From Cohnella thailandensis (GTDB lineage: Bacteria > Bacillota > Bacilli > Paenibacillales > Paenibacillaceae), in assembly GCF_014212135.1 (NCBI RefSeq), contig NZ_JACJVQ010000024.1, positions 62,001 through 126,000 on the forward strand: a DNA stretch of 64,000 bases, in the 5' to 3' direction. Made by a program: the position numbers and the translations under genes. The notes under the pieces are model-generated. The model had not been told where the DNA came from. It searched no databases and was given only the letters and a program-made list of their open reading frames with translations. This document shows positions 1 through 8,029 of the stretch, one piece after another. Position 1 is the first letter of the stretch. The number at the start of each line of letters is the position of its first letter.

Positions 1-66
1 GAGCCCGCGGAGCTTCTGAAGGAGATTCGAAGCGAGCTGAAACGGACGATGGAGCATTATTCCTGA
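1..66 (+). CDS. C-terminal end of an unidentified protein (truncated by window edge)
   Basis: Twenty-one codons run open from the first base to a TGA at 64-66, ending in ...KRTMEHYS. The fragment is charged and helix-like, but it is too short to identify. It lies about 140 bases upstream of secG on the same strand, and a promoter-like sequence sits in between, so it is probably a separate unit. Confidence 0.5.
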   Translation, partial: EPAELLKEIRSELKRTMEHYS

Positions 67-97
67 GCGGATCGGGGCGAATTTTGCGCAGGGCAGG

Positions 98-126
98 TTG
101 TCACAACTAGCGTCGTATGTTATTAT
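98..126 (+). promoter_or_regulatory. Sigma-A-type promoter for secG (and possibly rnr)
   Basis: TTGTCA at 98-103 and TATTAT at 121-126 are separated by 17 bases. The predicted start of transcription is about 75 bases ahead of the secG start codon. Confidence 0.55.
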
Positions 127-209
127 GAAAATACTGTTTTTTGTGCTTATCAGACTACTTATCTCCGAACATGCTTCGGTTGCTGTCTTATCTTTAGGAG
201 GTGGAAGCA

Positions 210-446
210 GTGGAAATTGCTCTGAAGATCGTACTGATCCTATTCTCGATCGGCCTGATCCTGGTCGTCTTGTTGCAACGCGGGAAGAGCGCAGGTCTGT
301 CGGGTGCCATCTCCGGCGGCGCTGAGCATCTGTTCGGCAAGACCAAAGCTCGCGGGATGGATCTGTTCCTGCAGCGCGCGACGATCGTACTGGCTGTCGG
401 ATTCTTCGTCCTGTCGCTGGTCGTTGCTTACGTGGTGCAAAATTAA
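210..446 (+). CDS. secG: Preprotein translocase subunit SecG
   Basis: A 78-residue integral membrane protein that assists SecYE/SecA protein export. Two hydrophobic segments (about residues 2-20 and 52-75) flank a short polar loop with the family's [17 protein letters not shown] stretch. Length and layout match Gram-positive SecG. I chose the GTG at 210 because AGGAGGTGG at 196-204 is correctly spaced for it; an in-frame GTG at 201 falls inside that ribosome site. secG followed by rnr and smpB is a conserved Firmicute order. A terminator follows. Confidence 0.93.
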   Translation: MEIALKIVLILFSIGLILVVLLQRGKSAGLSGAISGGAEHLFGKTKARGMDLFLQRATIVLAVGFFVLSLVVAYVVQN

Positions 447-467
447 TTCCATCAATCACCAACCGAA

Positions 468-497
468 AGCGGGAAGCAGGAGCTTCCCGCTTTTTTT
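468..497 (+). terminator. Rho-independent terminator after secG
   Basis: Perfect 10-bp stem AGCGGGAAGC / GCTTCCCGCT (468-477 with 482-491), loop AGGA, then a run of seven T. It separates secG from rnr. Confidence 0.9.
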
Positions 498-592
498 GTA
501 TAGGTATCGCATGGGCAATGTTGGCAGGAGCGGGTCATCCGGTTGCCAAACGGGGAAAGAGTATATACTAGATGCAAGATGAGGTGATGCGG

Positions 593-3500
593 GTGCCATT
601 GTGTACGGAGCAAGAGCTGCTCGGCTTCATGCGCGAGAGCGCGTACAAGCCGATGACGTACCAAGAGCTCGAGAAGCATTTGGAGATCAGCGACGCGGCG
701 GAATTCAAGGAATTCCTGAGAATGCTGGCGGAGCTGGAGCAAGACGGGAAAATCATGAGAACCCGGACGGAGCGCTACGGCGTTCCAGAGAGAATGAATC
801 TGATACGGGGCCGGCTGCAGGCCCATGCGAAGGGCTTCGCGTTCCTCCTGCCGGAGGATACCGACCATCCGGACTTGTATATCCATGCGAACGATCTTAA
901 GGGCGCGATGAACGGAGATATCGTGCTCGGACGGGTTACGTCCAAGAGCGATGGCGGTTCGCGTCTCGAAGGCGAGATCGTCCGCATCGTGAAGCGTTCC
1001 GTGACGCAGGTCGTCGGCGTGTTCGAGAACCACGAGAGCTACGGCTTCGTCGTTCCGGACGACAAGCGGATCAACAAGGATATCTTCATCCGGCCGGAGA
1101 GCTTCCACGGAGCGGTCACCGGGCAGAAGGTCGTCGCGAACATCGTCAGCTATCCGGAAGGCCGATCGGCCGCCGAAGGGGAAATCATCGAGATCCTCGG
1201 GCATAAGGACGATCCCGGCGTCGACATCCTTAGCATTATTCGCAAGCACGGATTGCCGGAGGCTTTTCCCGACGAGGTCATGAAGGAAGCGGAAGCGGCT
1301 CCGGATTCCATCACGGAAGAGGAGATCGTCGCCCAAGGCCGGCGCGATCTGCGCGGCCGCACGATCGTGACGATCGACGGCCAAGATGCCAAGGATCTGG
1401 ACGATGCGGTGAACGTGGAACGCTTGGACAACGGCAATCTGCTGCTGGGCGTCCACATCGCGGATGTCGGCTACTACGTGCGCGAGAAGTCCAAATTGGA
1501 CGAGGAAGCGTACAATCGCGGGACAAGCGTGTACTTGGTCGACCGCGTGATTCCGATGCTGCCGCACAGGCTGTCGAACGGCATCTGCTCGCTGAACCCG
1601 AAGGTGGACCGGCTGACGCTCTCCTGCGACATGGAGTTCGATCCGGCCACGATGCGGGTCGTTCGCCACGACATCTACACGAGCGTGATCCGCACCGTCG
1701 AGCGCATGACGTATACGAACGTGCGCAAGATCCTGGTCGATCAGGATCCGGAGCTGATGGAGCGCTACGCCCCCCTCGTCGACACGTTCAAGACGATGGA
1801 GGAGCTCGCGATGGCTCTTCGCAGGCGCCGCATGCGGCGCGGGGCGATCGACTTCGACTTCCAGGAGTCGAAGGTTATCGTGGATTCCGAAGGCAAACCG
1901 GTCGATATTATCAAAAGAGAGCGGTCGATCGCGGAGCAGATCATCGAAGAATTCATGCTGGCGGCGAACGAGACGGTGGCGGAGCACTTCCATTGGCTCA
2001 AGGTTCCGTTCCTGTACCGGATCCACGAGGAGCCGAGCAGCGAGAAGCTGATGACGTTCATGCAATTCGCGGCGAACTTCGGGTACGCGGTGAAGGGCAA
2101 GGGCAACTCGGTCCATCCTCAGGCTCTCCAGCACTTATTGGAAGAGATCAAGGACACGAAGGAAGAGACCGTTCTCAGCACGATGATGCTGCGCTCGATG
2201 AAGCAGGCGAAGTACGACGCGCAGAGCCTCGGCCACTTCGGCCTGGCGGCGGAGTTCTACACGCACTTCACGTCTCCGATTCGCCGGTATCCGGACCTCG
2301 TGATCCATCGGATCATCCGCGAGGTAATCGAGAACGGCGGCATGCTTTCGGCTGAGAGGCTCGAGGTGCTGAACGCCCGCATGCCGGACATCGCGCAGCA
2401 GTCCTCGGAGCGTGAACGCCTCGCCGTGGACGCGGAGCGCGACACGGAGAAGCTGAAGAAGGCCGAATTCATGCTGGACAAGGTCGGCGAGGAATTCGAC
2501 GGCATCATCAGCGGGGTGACCAGCTTCGGCATGTTCGTCGAGCTGGACAACACGGTAGAAGGGCTGATCCGGCTGAGCGACATGTCAGACGACTACTACC
2601 ACTTCCATGAGCTGCACATGGCGCTCATCGGGGAGCGAACGAGCAAGGTGTACCGGATCGGCGACGAGGTGCGCATCCGGGTCGGCCGCGTGAACATGGC
2701 GGAGTATTCGATCGACTTCGAGCTGGTGGACATTCATCCGCGCAGCTTGAACAGGGTGAATTTTATCGATGCGAGAGGAGCCGGCCTTGGCGTCATGCGT
2801 GGCAAGCGCAAGAAAGGCGTCCGGGGCGGGGATCTCGCGGCTTCGTTCGGCGGCCGGGGAGGCCGTGGGGAAAGAACGGGACGAGGCGGAAAAAGACAGA
2901 ATAGCGGTCGTGGTGACGGTCGTCGTGGGGGAAGAGGAATGGATAACGGACAAGTCGTAGGCAACGAAGTGGTGGACGAGCTGGGCGGAGCGGGAAGCGC
3001 CGCCGGGGAATCGCGCGTAGGCGGCCGCAACCGCAAGCGCAAGAAAGGCGGCCGGGGCGAAGCCGGCCGCAACGGAACGGGTGAGCGCCCTGGCGGCGCG
3101 GCCGCCATCGGCATTGCCGCGCCGGGCGCAACGCGCGGCGCGGCAGGAGGTACCGCCGCCGCACAGCCTAAGGCGGGCGGCGAAGGGCAAGGCCGCCGCG
3201 GCGACGGCGGCGGCAAGAAGCGCGGCCGCGACTCTCGCGGAGGCGGCCGGTACGATCGCGCGGCGATGGAGAAGCCGGTGTTCAGCGGCGGCGAGATCAT
3301 CGGCGAAGGCCGGCTGAAGCCGATCAAGGCGACAATGGCGCGCGATGGCGGGCCGGTCAACAAGGACTCGGCGGATTACATTCCGCCCGCGGTCCCGCGC
3401 GGCAAAAGCGTGACACTCGACATGTGGGGTCTGCCGGTCACCGCGCGCCGCCGTTATGACGACGGCGGCGAGTTCGGCGGCGGCCGCCGCGGCTCCGGCG

Positions 3501-3712
3501 CGGGCGGCAAGCGCGGAGGCGGCCCGAAGGCCGGCGCTCCGGATGCGGGCGCCGAAGCGCAACAGGGCTCGAAGCCGCGCAAGAAGAAGAGCAAGAAGCC
3601 GGCTGCGGCCGTAGAGGCCGCGGCACCGGCAGCAGTCGAGCCTTCCGCCGCGAAGAAGCCGAAGCGCAAGAAGAAGAAACCCGTCGCACAGGTGCAAGAA
3701 CCGCAACAGTAA
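593..3712 (+). CDS. rnr: Ribonuclease R (3'-5' exoribonuclease) with very long basic tail
   Basis: Processive RNase II-family exonuclease that degrades structured RNA; in bacteria it works with SmpB-tmRNA in decay of non-stop mRNA. Order: N-terminal winged helix (about 5-70), two cold-shock domains (about 77-220), RNB catalytic domain with the acidic DAKDLDDAV cluster near residue 265, then an S1 domain (about 630-715). The last ~305 residues are a low-complexity Gly/Arg/Lys tail ending in Lys- and Ala-rich repeats; most RNase R proteins stop at 720-820 residues. I chose GTG 593 because GAGGTGAT at 581-588 pairs with the 16S tail at good spacing; in-frame ATGs at 572 and 587 are alternatives. 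smpB and ssrA lie downstream. Confidence 0.93.
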   Translation: MPLCTEQELLGFMRESAYKPMTYQELEKHLEISDAAEFKEFLRMLAELEQDGKIMRTRTERYGVPERMNLIRGRLQAHAKGFAFLLPEDTDHPDLYIHANDLKGAMNGDIVLGRVTSKSDGGSRLEGEIVRIVKRSVTQVVGVFENHESYGFVVPDDKRINKDIFIRPESFHGAVTGQKVVANIVSYPEGRSAAEGEIIEILGHKDDPGVDILSIIRKHGLPEAFPDEVMKEAEAAPDSITEEEIVAQGRRDLRGRTIVTIDGQDAKDLDDAVNVERLDNGNLLLGVHIADVGYYVREKSKLDEEAYNRGTSVYLVDRVIPMLPHRLSNGICSLNPKVDRLTLSCDMEFDPATMRVVRHDIYTSVIRTVERMTYTNVRKILVDQDPELMERYAPLVDTFKTMEELAMALRRRRMRRGAIDFDFQESKVIVDSEGKPVDIIKRERSIAEQIIEEFMLAANETVAEHFHWLKVPFLYRIHEEPSSEKLMTFMQFAANFGYAVKGKGNSVHPQALQHLLEEIKDTKEETVLSTMMLRSMKQAKYDAQSLGHFGLAAEFYTHFTSPIRRYPDLVIHRIIREVIENGGMLSAERLEVLNARMPDIAQQSSERERLAVDAERDTEKLKKAEFMLDKVGEEFDGIISGVTSFGMFVELDNTVEGLIRLSDMSDDYYHFHELHMALIGERTSKVYRIGDEVRIRVGRVNMAEYSIDFELVDIHPRSLNRVNFIDARGAGLGVMRGKRKKGVRGGDLAASFGGRGGRGERTGRGGKRQNSGRGDGRRGGRGMDNGQVVGNEVVDELGGAGSAAGESRVGGRNRKRKKGGRGEAGRNGTGERPGGAAAIGIAAPGATRGAAGGTAAAQPKAGGEGQGRRGDGGGKKRGRDSRGGGRYDRAAMEKPVFSGGEIIGEGRLKPIKATMARDGGPVNKDSADYIPPAVPRGKSVTLDMWGLPVTARRRYDDGGEFGGGRRGSGAGGKRGGGPKAGAPDAGAEAQQGSKPRKKKSKKPAAAVEAAAPAAVEPSAAKKPKRKKKKPVAQVQEPQQ

Positions 3713-3720
3713 CGTAAGAA

Positions 3721-3754
3721 GGGGTCGCCGGCTCGTCCGGACGGCTCCTTTTTT
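3721..3754 (+). terminator. Probable terminator after rnr
   Basis: GGGGTCG (3721-3727) can pair with CGGCTCC (3742-3748) with one G-T and one T-G wobble, followed by six T. It begins just after the rnr stop codon. No gene is visible between here and 3945. Confidence 0.6.
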
Positions 3755-3944
3755 ACGGATAATTGGGGGCACCGCCGCTGGCCGCTCGAACGTATCCTGG
3801 TACGAAGGCTATTCCGCCTCTCCTCTTCACTCAGGTCGCGAGAATCGCCGGGTTGCGGAGGTCAACTCCCGATTTACTTTTGGAGGCGTATCCGATAGGA
3901 TATTACTTGGTGTGTCAAGGCAACGGACGAAAGGATGGGACAAG

Positions 3945-4880
3945 ATGAACCCGAATCTGTATCACGTACTGGGAGCGAAGCAGTTCAGCCGTTCGGAGCT
4001 AGACGAGCTGTTCGTCGCCGCCAAGGGAATGGAAGAGGTCGTCCGGACGGGCGGGAACCGGAGCCATCAGGGCGCCATTATGACGACGTTGTTCTTCGAG
4101 GCGAGCACGCGGACGAGGCTGAGCTTTGAAGCGGCGATGTCCCGCCTGGGAGGAAGCGTCATCGGAACGGAGAACGCGGCGCAGTTCTCGTCGGCGATCA
4201 AGGGAGAGACGCTGGAGGATACGATCCGCATCATCAGCGGCTACAGCGACGTCATCGTCATGCGCCACACGGAGATCGGAGCGGCGAAGCGCGCGGCGGC
4301 GGTGGCGGACGTGCCGGTCATCAACGCGGGCGACGGAGCGGGAGAGCACCCGACTCAAGCCCTGCTCGACGCGTACACGATCCAGAAGGAAGTCGGCCAG
4401 CTGGACGGAGTGCGGATCGCGATGGTCGGCGACCTGGCGTACGGCCGGACGGTCCACTCGCTGAGCTACATTCTCGCCAACTACAGGAACGTCATGGTCT
4501 ACTACATCTCCCCGGAAAATGTCCGAATCCCCGGTTACGTCAAGCGTTACATGGACGAGAAAGGGATCCGCTACGAGGAGACGGGCGACCTGGAGTCGGT
4601 GGCGGGCTCGATCGACGTGCTCTACCAGACTCGCATCCAGAAGGAACGGTTCCCGTCGCTGGAGGAGTACGAGAAGGCTTCCGGCCACTTCATCGTGGAC
4701 GAAGAGCTGATGTCCCGCATGAACAAGAACTCCATCGTGCTTCACCCGCTGCCTCGCGCGGGGGAGATCGCGGACGCGGTTGACAACGACCCTCGCGCCG
4801 CGTACTTCCGCCAAGCCCGGAACGGCCTGTATATTCGGATGGCCCTGATCGACAAGGCGCTTAGCGGCATTAATCGTTAA
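3945..4880 (+). CDS. pyrB: Aspartate carbamoyltransferase catalytic chain (E. coli-like, orphan)
   Basis: Cytoplasmic enzyme condensing carbamoyl phosphate with aspartate in UMP synthesis. The 311 residues carry all the active-site motifs: STRTR (54-58), KGE (86-88), R107 in VMRH, HPTQ (135-138), R168 in YGRTVHS, YQTRIQKER, and HPLPR. The wording of these blocks resembles the E. coli/clostridial chain more than the B. subtilis type. ATG 3945 follows AAGGATGG at suitable spacing; an upstream in-frame GTG (3912) has no such site. No pyrI or other pyr gene is nearby. It stands alone between rnr and smpB, so it may be a second copy next to a normal pyr operon elsewhere. Confidence 0.9.
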   Translation: MNPNLYHVLGAKQFSRSELDELFVAAKGMEEVVRTGGNRSHQGAIMTTLFFEASTRTRLSFEAAMSRLGGSVIGTENAAQFSSAIKGETLEDTIRIISGYSDVIVMRHTEIGAAKRAAAVADVPVINAGDGAGEHPTQALLDAYTIQKEVGQLDGVRIAMVGDLAYGRTVHSLSYILANYRNVMVYYISPENVRIPGYVKRYMDEKGIRYEETGDLESVAGSIDVLYQTRIQKERFPSLEEYEKASGHFIVDEELMSRMNKNSIVLHPLPRAGEIADAVDNDPRAAYFRQARNGLYIRMALIDKALSGINR

Positions 4881-5037
4881 TCCGGCATAAAGGCAGGGGC
4901 GTTAACGATTCGACATTCGTCTGGGTGCGCCCCTCCTAGCCCCGATTATCCGCACGCAGAGGCGACCGACTCCAGGTACTTCTTTTTCCCCATTATGCTT
5001 CTTCTCCCTTTCGCTCAGGCAGCTGCCTTGCTCCATG

Positions 5038-5067
5038 TTGTTTCGGGGGAGCCTGCCGTGATATAAT
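5038..5067 (+). promoter_or_regulatory. Promoter-like sequence ahead of smpB
   Basis: TTGTTT (5038-5043), 18 bases, then a perfect TATAAT (5062-5067), about 40 bases before the smpB start. The 200 bases between pyrB and this point hold a loose AGGGGCG / CGCCCCT inverted repeat (from about 4895) and nothing else I can name. Confidence 0.5.
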
Positions 5068-5107
5068 GAGAGACCGATGACTGCGAAGAAGGAGATGAAG
5101 CTAGATT

Positions 5108-5593
5108 ATGGGCAAGAAGGACAGCACCTTCGACAAGCCGCTCGCGCAGAACAAGAAGGCCTCCCACGACTACTTCATCGAGGAGACCTTCGAAGCGGGC
5201 ATGGTGCTCACCGGCACCGAGATCAAGTCGCTGCGGGGCGGCCGCGCCAACATGGGCGATGCATTCGCGACGATTCGGAACGGCGAGATTTTCCTGCACA
5301 ATATGCATATCAGCCCGTTCGAGCAGGGCAACCGGCACAACCCGTCGGACCCTACCCGCGCACGTAAGCTGCTTATGCACAAGCAACAAATCAACAAGCT
5401 GTACGGCCTGTCCCGTCAGGAAGGCTACACGATCGTGCCGCTGAAGGTGTACACCCGCAACGGCTACGCCAAGTGCCTGATCGGCCTCGGCCGAGGCAAG
5501 AAGAACTACGACAAGCGCGAATCGGCGGCCAAGAAGGACGCCCAGCGCGAGATCCAGCGGGCTCTCAAGGAGAAGCAGAAGGTCAGCTATTAA
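5108..5593 (+). CDS. smpB: SsrA-binding protein SmpB
   Basis: RNA-binding protein that carries tmRNA into stalled ribosomes during trans-translation. The 161 residues have the family's blocks: [24 protein letters not shown] near the start, [15 protein letters not shown] in the centre, and the lysine-rich tail ([20 protein letters not shown]) that enters the decoding centre. Length is normal. The start ATG is preceded by AAGGAG at 5089-5094, a slightly long spacing of 13 bases. Its RNA partner ssrA begins 238 bases downstream, and RNase R is upstream, so the whole non-stop rescue set is clustered. Confidence 0.96.
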   Translation: MGKKDSTFDKPLAQNKKASHDYFIEETFEAGMVLTGTEIKSLRGGRANMGDAFATIRNGEIFLHNMHISPFEQGNRHNPSDPTRARKLLMHKQQINKLYGLSRQEGYTIVPLKVYTRNGYAKCLIGLGRGKKNYDKRESAAKKDAQREIQRALKEKQKVSY

Positions 5594-5831
5594 TCGGTTA
5601 GCCGGCTGCTTGGAAGGGTAAGAAGAGATCGCCATCGCTGGCAGCAACACCTTAGAGTAATTCCGTTATGGACGTGTTATACTGAGTAAGTACCGCATGC
5701 AAGAACCGCCGATTCCTTCGATGGAAGAAGCGCCGTCGCGACCGACTTGATGTTCCGCATCCTTAGTATGCCGCAAGTTCGGTACGCAATCCGTCTCATC
5801 CGCCTAAGACGCGGGTGGCGACCTATTATTC

Positions 5832-6196
5832 GGGGCCGTTTTTGGATTCGACGGGGATAGTTCGAGCATGGGTAGCGGGTAGTAGGGCTGCGTCTGCTTC
5901 ACCAACGCGGAAAGCCAATTAACTGGCAACCAAAAACAACAACTCGCTTTCGCAGCTTAATAACCTGTGATGCGGCTTCTACCTTCCATCGCCCATGTGG
6001 CGGGATAGGGGCTCAACTTTAGTGGGATACGCTGTCTAGTCTCCGCCTGGGGCTAGCTGAAGAAGACAATCAGGCTGACCCGAAGGGGACCCGGTTACGG
6101 GGGGCCTCTAGGGTGACATCAAAACCGTGACTACACCCGTAGAAGCCTGTGTGGCGTTGTCTTCGGACAGGGGTTCAACTCCCCTCGGCTCCACCA
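5832..6196 (+). ncRNA. ssrA: Transfer-messenger RNA (tmRNA)
   Basis: The 5' end GGGGCCGTTTTTGGATTCGACGGGG-type acceptor half starts at 5832 and pairs with the tRNA-like 3' end (GGGGTTCAACTCCCCTCGGCTCCACCA), with CCA at 6194-6196. The tag frame at 5925-5957 reads GNQKQQLAFAA followed by two TAA stops; with the alanine from the charged tRNA the tag is AGNQKQQLAFAA, ending in the LAFAA type seen in Firmicutes. The 3' portion is partly duplicated at 23244-23357, as expected if ssrA served as an integration site. A TATACT at 5678-5683 may be its -10 box. Confidence 0.97.
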
Positions 6197-6201
6197 ACAT
6201 G

Positions 6202-6230
6202 AAAACCATCCGCGTGAGGATGGTTTTTTT
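6202..6230 (+). terminator. Terminator of ssrA
   Basis: AAAACCATCC (6202-6211) pairs with GGATGGTTTT (6218-6227) around GCGTGA, running into a T tract. Confidence 0.92.
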
Positions 6231-6236
6231 GCGTGG

Positions 6237-6276
6237 AGACGAAGGTTGGAGTTGCCCCGGTCCGGAGGAAGAGGAC
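6237..6276 (+). repeat. Post-ssrA flank segment, repeated imperfectly at 24997-25033
   Basis: AGACGAAGGTTGGAGTTGC here recurs exactly at 24997, followed by a related TCCG(G/A)AGGA...GGAC stretch. One copy probably represents the original DNA beyond ssrA, split apart by insertions. Confidence 0.55.
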
Positions 6277-6318
6277 TTTTTAATGCGGAGGCGCCATTGA
6301 CAAAGCAACCTCCATTGT

Positions 6319-6348
6319 TTAATATATCGATATATATAGAAATATAAA
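6319..6348 (-). promoter_or_regulatory. Operator-like AT-rich site upstream of the ArsR gene
   Basis: Read on the minus strand this site contains ATATTTCTATATATAT, the same core as the two sites at 6668-6696 and 6754-6782. It lies just upstream of the ArsR-family gene, which suggests autoregulation. Confidence 0.45.
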
Positions 6349-6369
6349 CCAATGAAAGGAGGGCAACCG

Positions 6370-6654
6370 ATGAATAATGAACAATCTCATCTTGAGACGG
6401 TCAAGATCTATAAAGCGCTCGGGGAACCCAATCGGTTAAGCATCGTAAAACTGTTAACCAAGCATAAAGAATTATGCTGTACCGAGATTGAGGAGCATTT
6501 GGATTTTAAAGGTTCTACTCTGTCGCATCATCTCAAACAGCTTGCCGACTGCGGGGTATTAAAGCTGTCGCGCAAAGAAGGAACCTTTCATTATTATCAA
6601 CTCAATCAAGATACCCTAAAACGGTATGTCGCGGTCGAGACCGTTCTTGATTGA
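6370..6654 (+). CDS. ArsR-family winged-helix transcriptional regulator
   Basis: A 94-residue regulator covering a single helix-turn-helix domain: KALGEPNRLSIVKLL at the front, recognition region GSTLSHHLKQLADCGVLKLSRKEG, then a wing. Family members are dimeric repressors that release DNA on binding a ligand. A CC pair (CCTEIEEHL) exists, but the classical ELCVCDL metal box is absent, so metal sensing is doubtful. AAAGGAGGG at 6355-6363 fixes ATG 6370. It is followed by an efflux gene, with related AT-rich sites on both sides, so repression of itself and the pump is the likely role. Confidence 0.88.
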   Translation: MNNEQSHLETVKIYKALGEPNRLSIVKLLTKHKELCCTEIEEHLDFKGSTLSHHLKQLADCGVLKLSRKEGTFHYYQLNQDTLKRYVAVETVLD

Positions 6655-6661
6655 TCTTTTT

Positions 6662-6782
6662 TTGACCTATATTTCGATATTTATTAATCTATTGAAATAA
6701 GAAGGTTTCAATAAACGAACGGGCTGTCGCTAATTGACATTATTTTTTTATTCAATATTTCTATATATATAAATCTATTGAG
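6662..6782 (+). promoter_or_regulatory. Paired 29-base operator-like repeats and promoters before the efflux gene
   Basis: Two 29-base direct repeats, 6668-6696 and 6754-6782, agree at 24 positions and share ATATTTC and AATCTATTGA. The first overlaps a promoter-like TTGACC (6662-6667) / TAATCT (6685-6690) with 17-base spacing; the second lies just past TTGACA at 6734-6739. Both are plausible binding sites for the adjacent ArsR protein. Confidence 0.5.
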
Positions 6783-6812
6783 TTAATGAATTTGCATAGA
6801 GGAGAAGCACCA

Positions 6813-7982
6813 ATGAATAAAATGGGACTTGTTTATTTGCTCGCTTTCGGCGGCTTTGTCATGGGAACGGCCGAGATGGTCGTGATGGGGATCCTGGGAA
6901 TGATTAGAGATGATTTTAACGTATCCGTTGGCACGGCCGGACAATTAGTGACCTTATATGCCATTGTCTTTGCGGTAGGCACCCCGATCCTGGTTTCGCT
7001 TACCGGCAGAATGAAAAGAAAAAGGCTTCTCATGCTTACCTTTCTTCTTTTCATCGTCGGCAATATGATCGCATTCTTCAGTCCGAATTTTACCGTATTG
7101 ATGCTCTCTAGAGTTTTTCTGGCTGCCAGCCAAGGCGTGTTTACGGTGGTAGCCCTCATGGTTAGCTCCAGTCTGGTTGCGCCCGAGAAGCAGGGGAATG
7201 CCATCGGCATCATTTATATGGGATTCAGTACGGCCTTGGTTGCAGGAACTCCCATCGGAACCATCATCGGCGAATTCTGGGGATGGCGGCCCGTATTCAT
7301 GCTTATCGCCATATTGAGCGTGCTTGCCGTTGTCGGAATTGCCGCCTGGATGCCGAAGGTGGAAGAACAGAAGCCTATCGGGATTCGGGACCAGCTGATG
7401 GCGTTGAAGGACCGTCGCATTGTCAGCGGGCTCGCGATCACCTTTTTCTGGATTACCGGGTATCAATTGATGTTTACATACATCGCGCCTTTCCTTGAGA
7501 CTGCCGTTGGCATGAGTACGACGCTGATCAGCACGGCGCTCTTCGTATGCGGCCTCTTCGCTGTCGTGGGGTCGCGTATCGGAGGCTACGGCGCGGATAA
7601 GTGGGGGATGGTCCGAACGCTGCTCGTCAGCTTGCTTCTCCATGCAGCAGCGTTAGCCGTACTCCCTTTGGCAGCCGCTACAGTGGCGAGCGCGTTAATT
7701 ATTCTGGCCATCTGGTTCGGAGCCGCTTGGATGACGACTCCCGCTCAGCAGTATTACCTCATCTCCCTTAATCCGGAGGCTTCCGGCCTTGCGTTGGGAC
7801 TCAATAGTTCCGTGCTTCAGCTTGGAATGGCGGTGGGCGCCGGTTTAGGCGGATGGGTGGTCAGTCAGACCTCTCTCACCGATTTGGGATGGGTCGCAGC
7901 TATCAGTATTCTGCTAAGTTTGTTTGCTGCGTTGTACTCTTTCTCGCTCAGAAGCAATACCCAATCCGTACGGAGTCTTTAA
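6813..7982 (+). CDS. MFS transporter, DHA1-type efflux pump
   Basis: A 389-residue inner-membrane proton-coupled exporter with about twelve hydrophobic segments. The sequence after TM1 (GTAEMVVMGILGMIRDDF) and the TM2-3 loop LTGRMKRKRLL match the sugar-efflux/drug-efflux DHA1 branch (AraJ/YdhP-like). A shorter positively charged central loop lies near residue 195. ATG 6813 is set by AGAGGAG; an upstream in-frame ATG at 6786 has none. Its position behind an ArsR regulator with shared operator-like sites suggests inducible export of a small toxic compound. The substrate cannot be read from the sequence. Confidence 0.85.
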   Translation: MNKMGLVYLLAFGGFVMGTAEMVVMGILGMIRDDFNVSVGTAGQLVTLYAIVFAVGTPILVSLTGRMKRKRLLMLTFLLFIVGNMIAFFSPNFTVLMLSRVFLAASQGVFTVVALMVSSSLVAPEKQGNAIGIIYMGFSTALVAGTPIGTIIGEFWGWRPVFMLIAILSVLAVVGIAAWMPKVEEQKPIGIRDQLMALKDRRIVSGLAITFFWITGYQLMFTYIAPFLETAVGMSTTLISTALFVCGLFAVVGSRIGGYGADKWGMVRTLLVSLLLHAAALAVLPLAAATVASALIILAIWFGAAWMTTPAQQYYLISLNPEASGLALGLNSSVLQLGMAVGAGLGGWVVSQTSLTDLGWVAAISILLSLFAALYSFSLRSNTQSVRSL

Positions 7983-8029
7983 AGCGAACAATCCTAAGAA
8001 ATCCAAAACCTATAATGGGGTGTAAAAAT

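Noticed and set aside
452-2134. Long open frame (560 codons) on the minus strand
   Set aside because: It lies entirely over rnr and the secG terminator on the other strand, has Arg/His/Leu-rich shadow composition and no ribosome site.
2585-3772. Minus-strand open frame opposite the rnr tail
   Set aside because: It arises from the GC-rich repeats of the RNase R tail and shows no domain.
6108-6308. Small minus-strand frame reading ...VEPRGVEPLSEDN...
   Set aside because: This is the well-known false protein made by translating the tRNA-like end of tmRNA in reverse.
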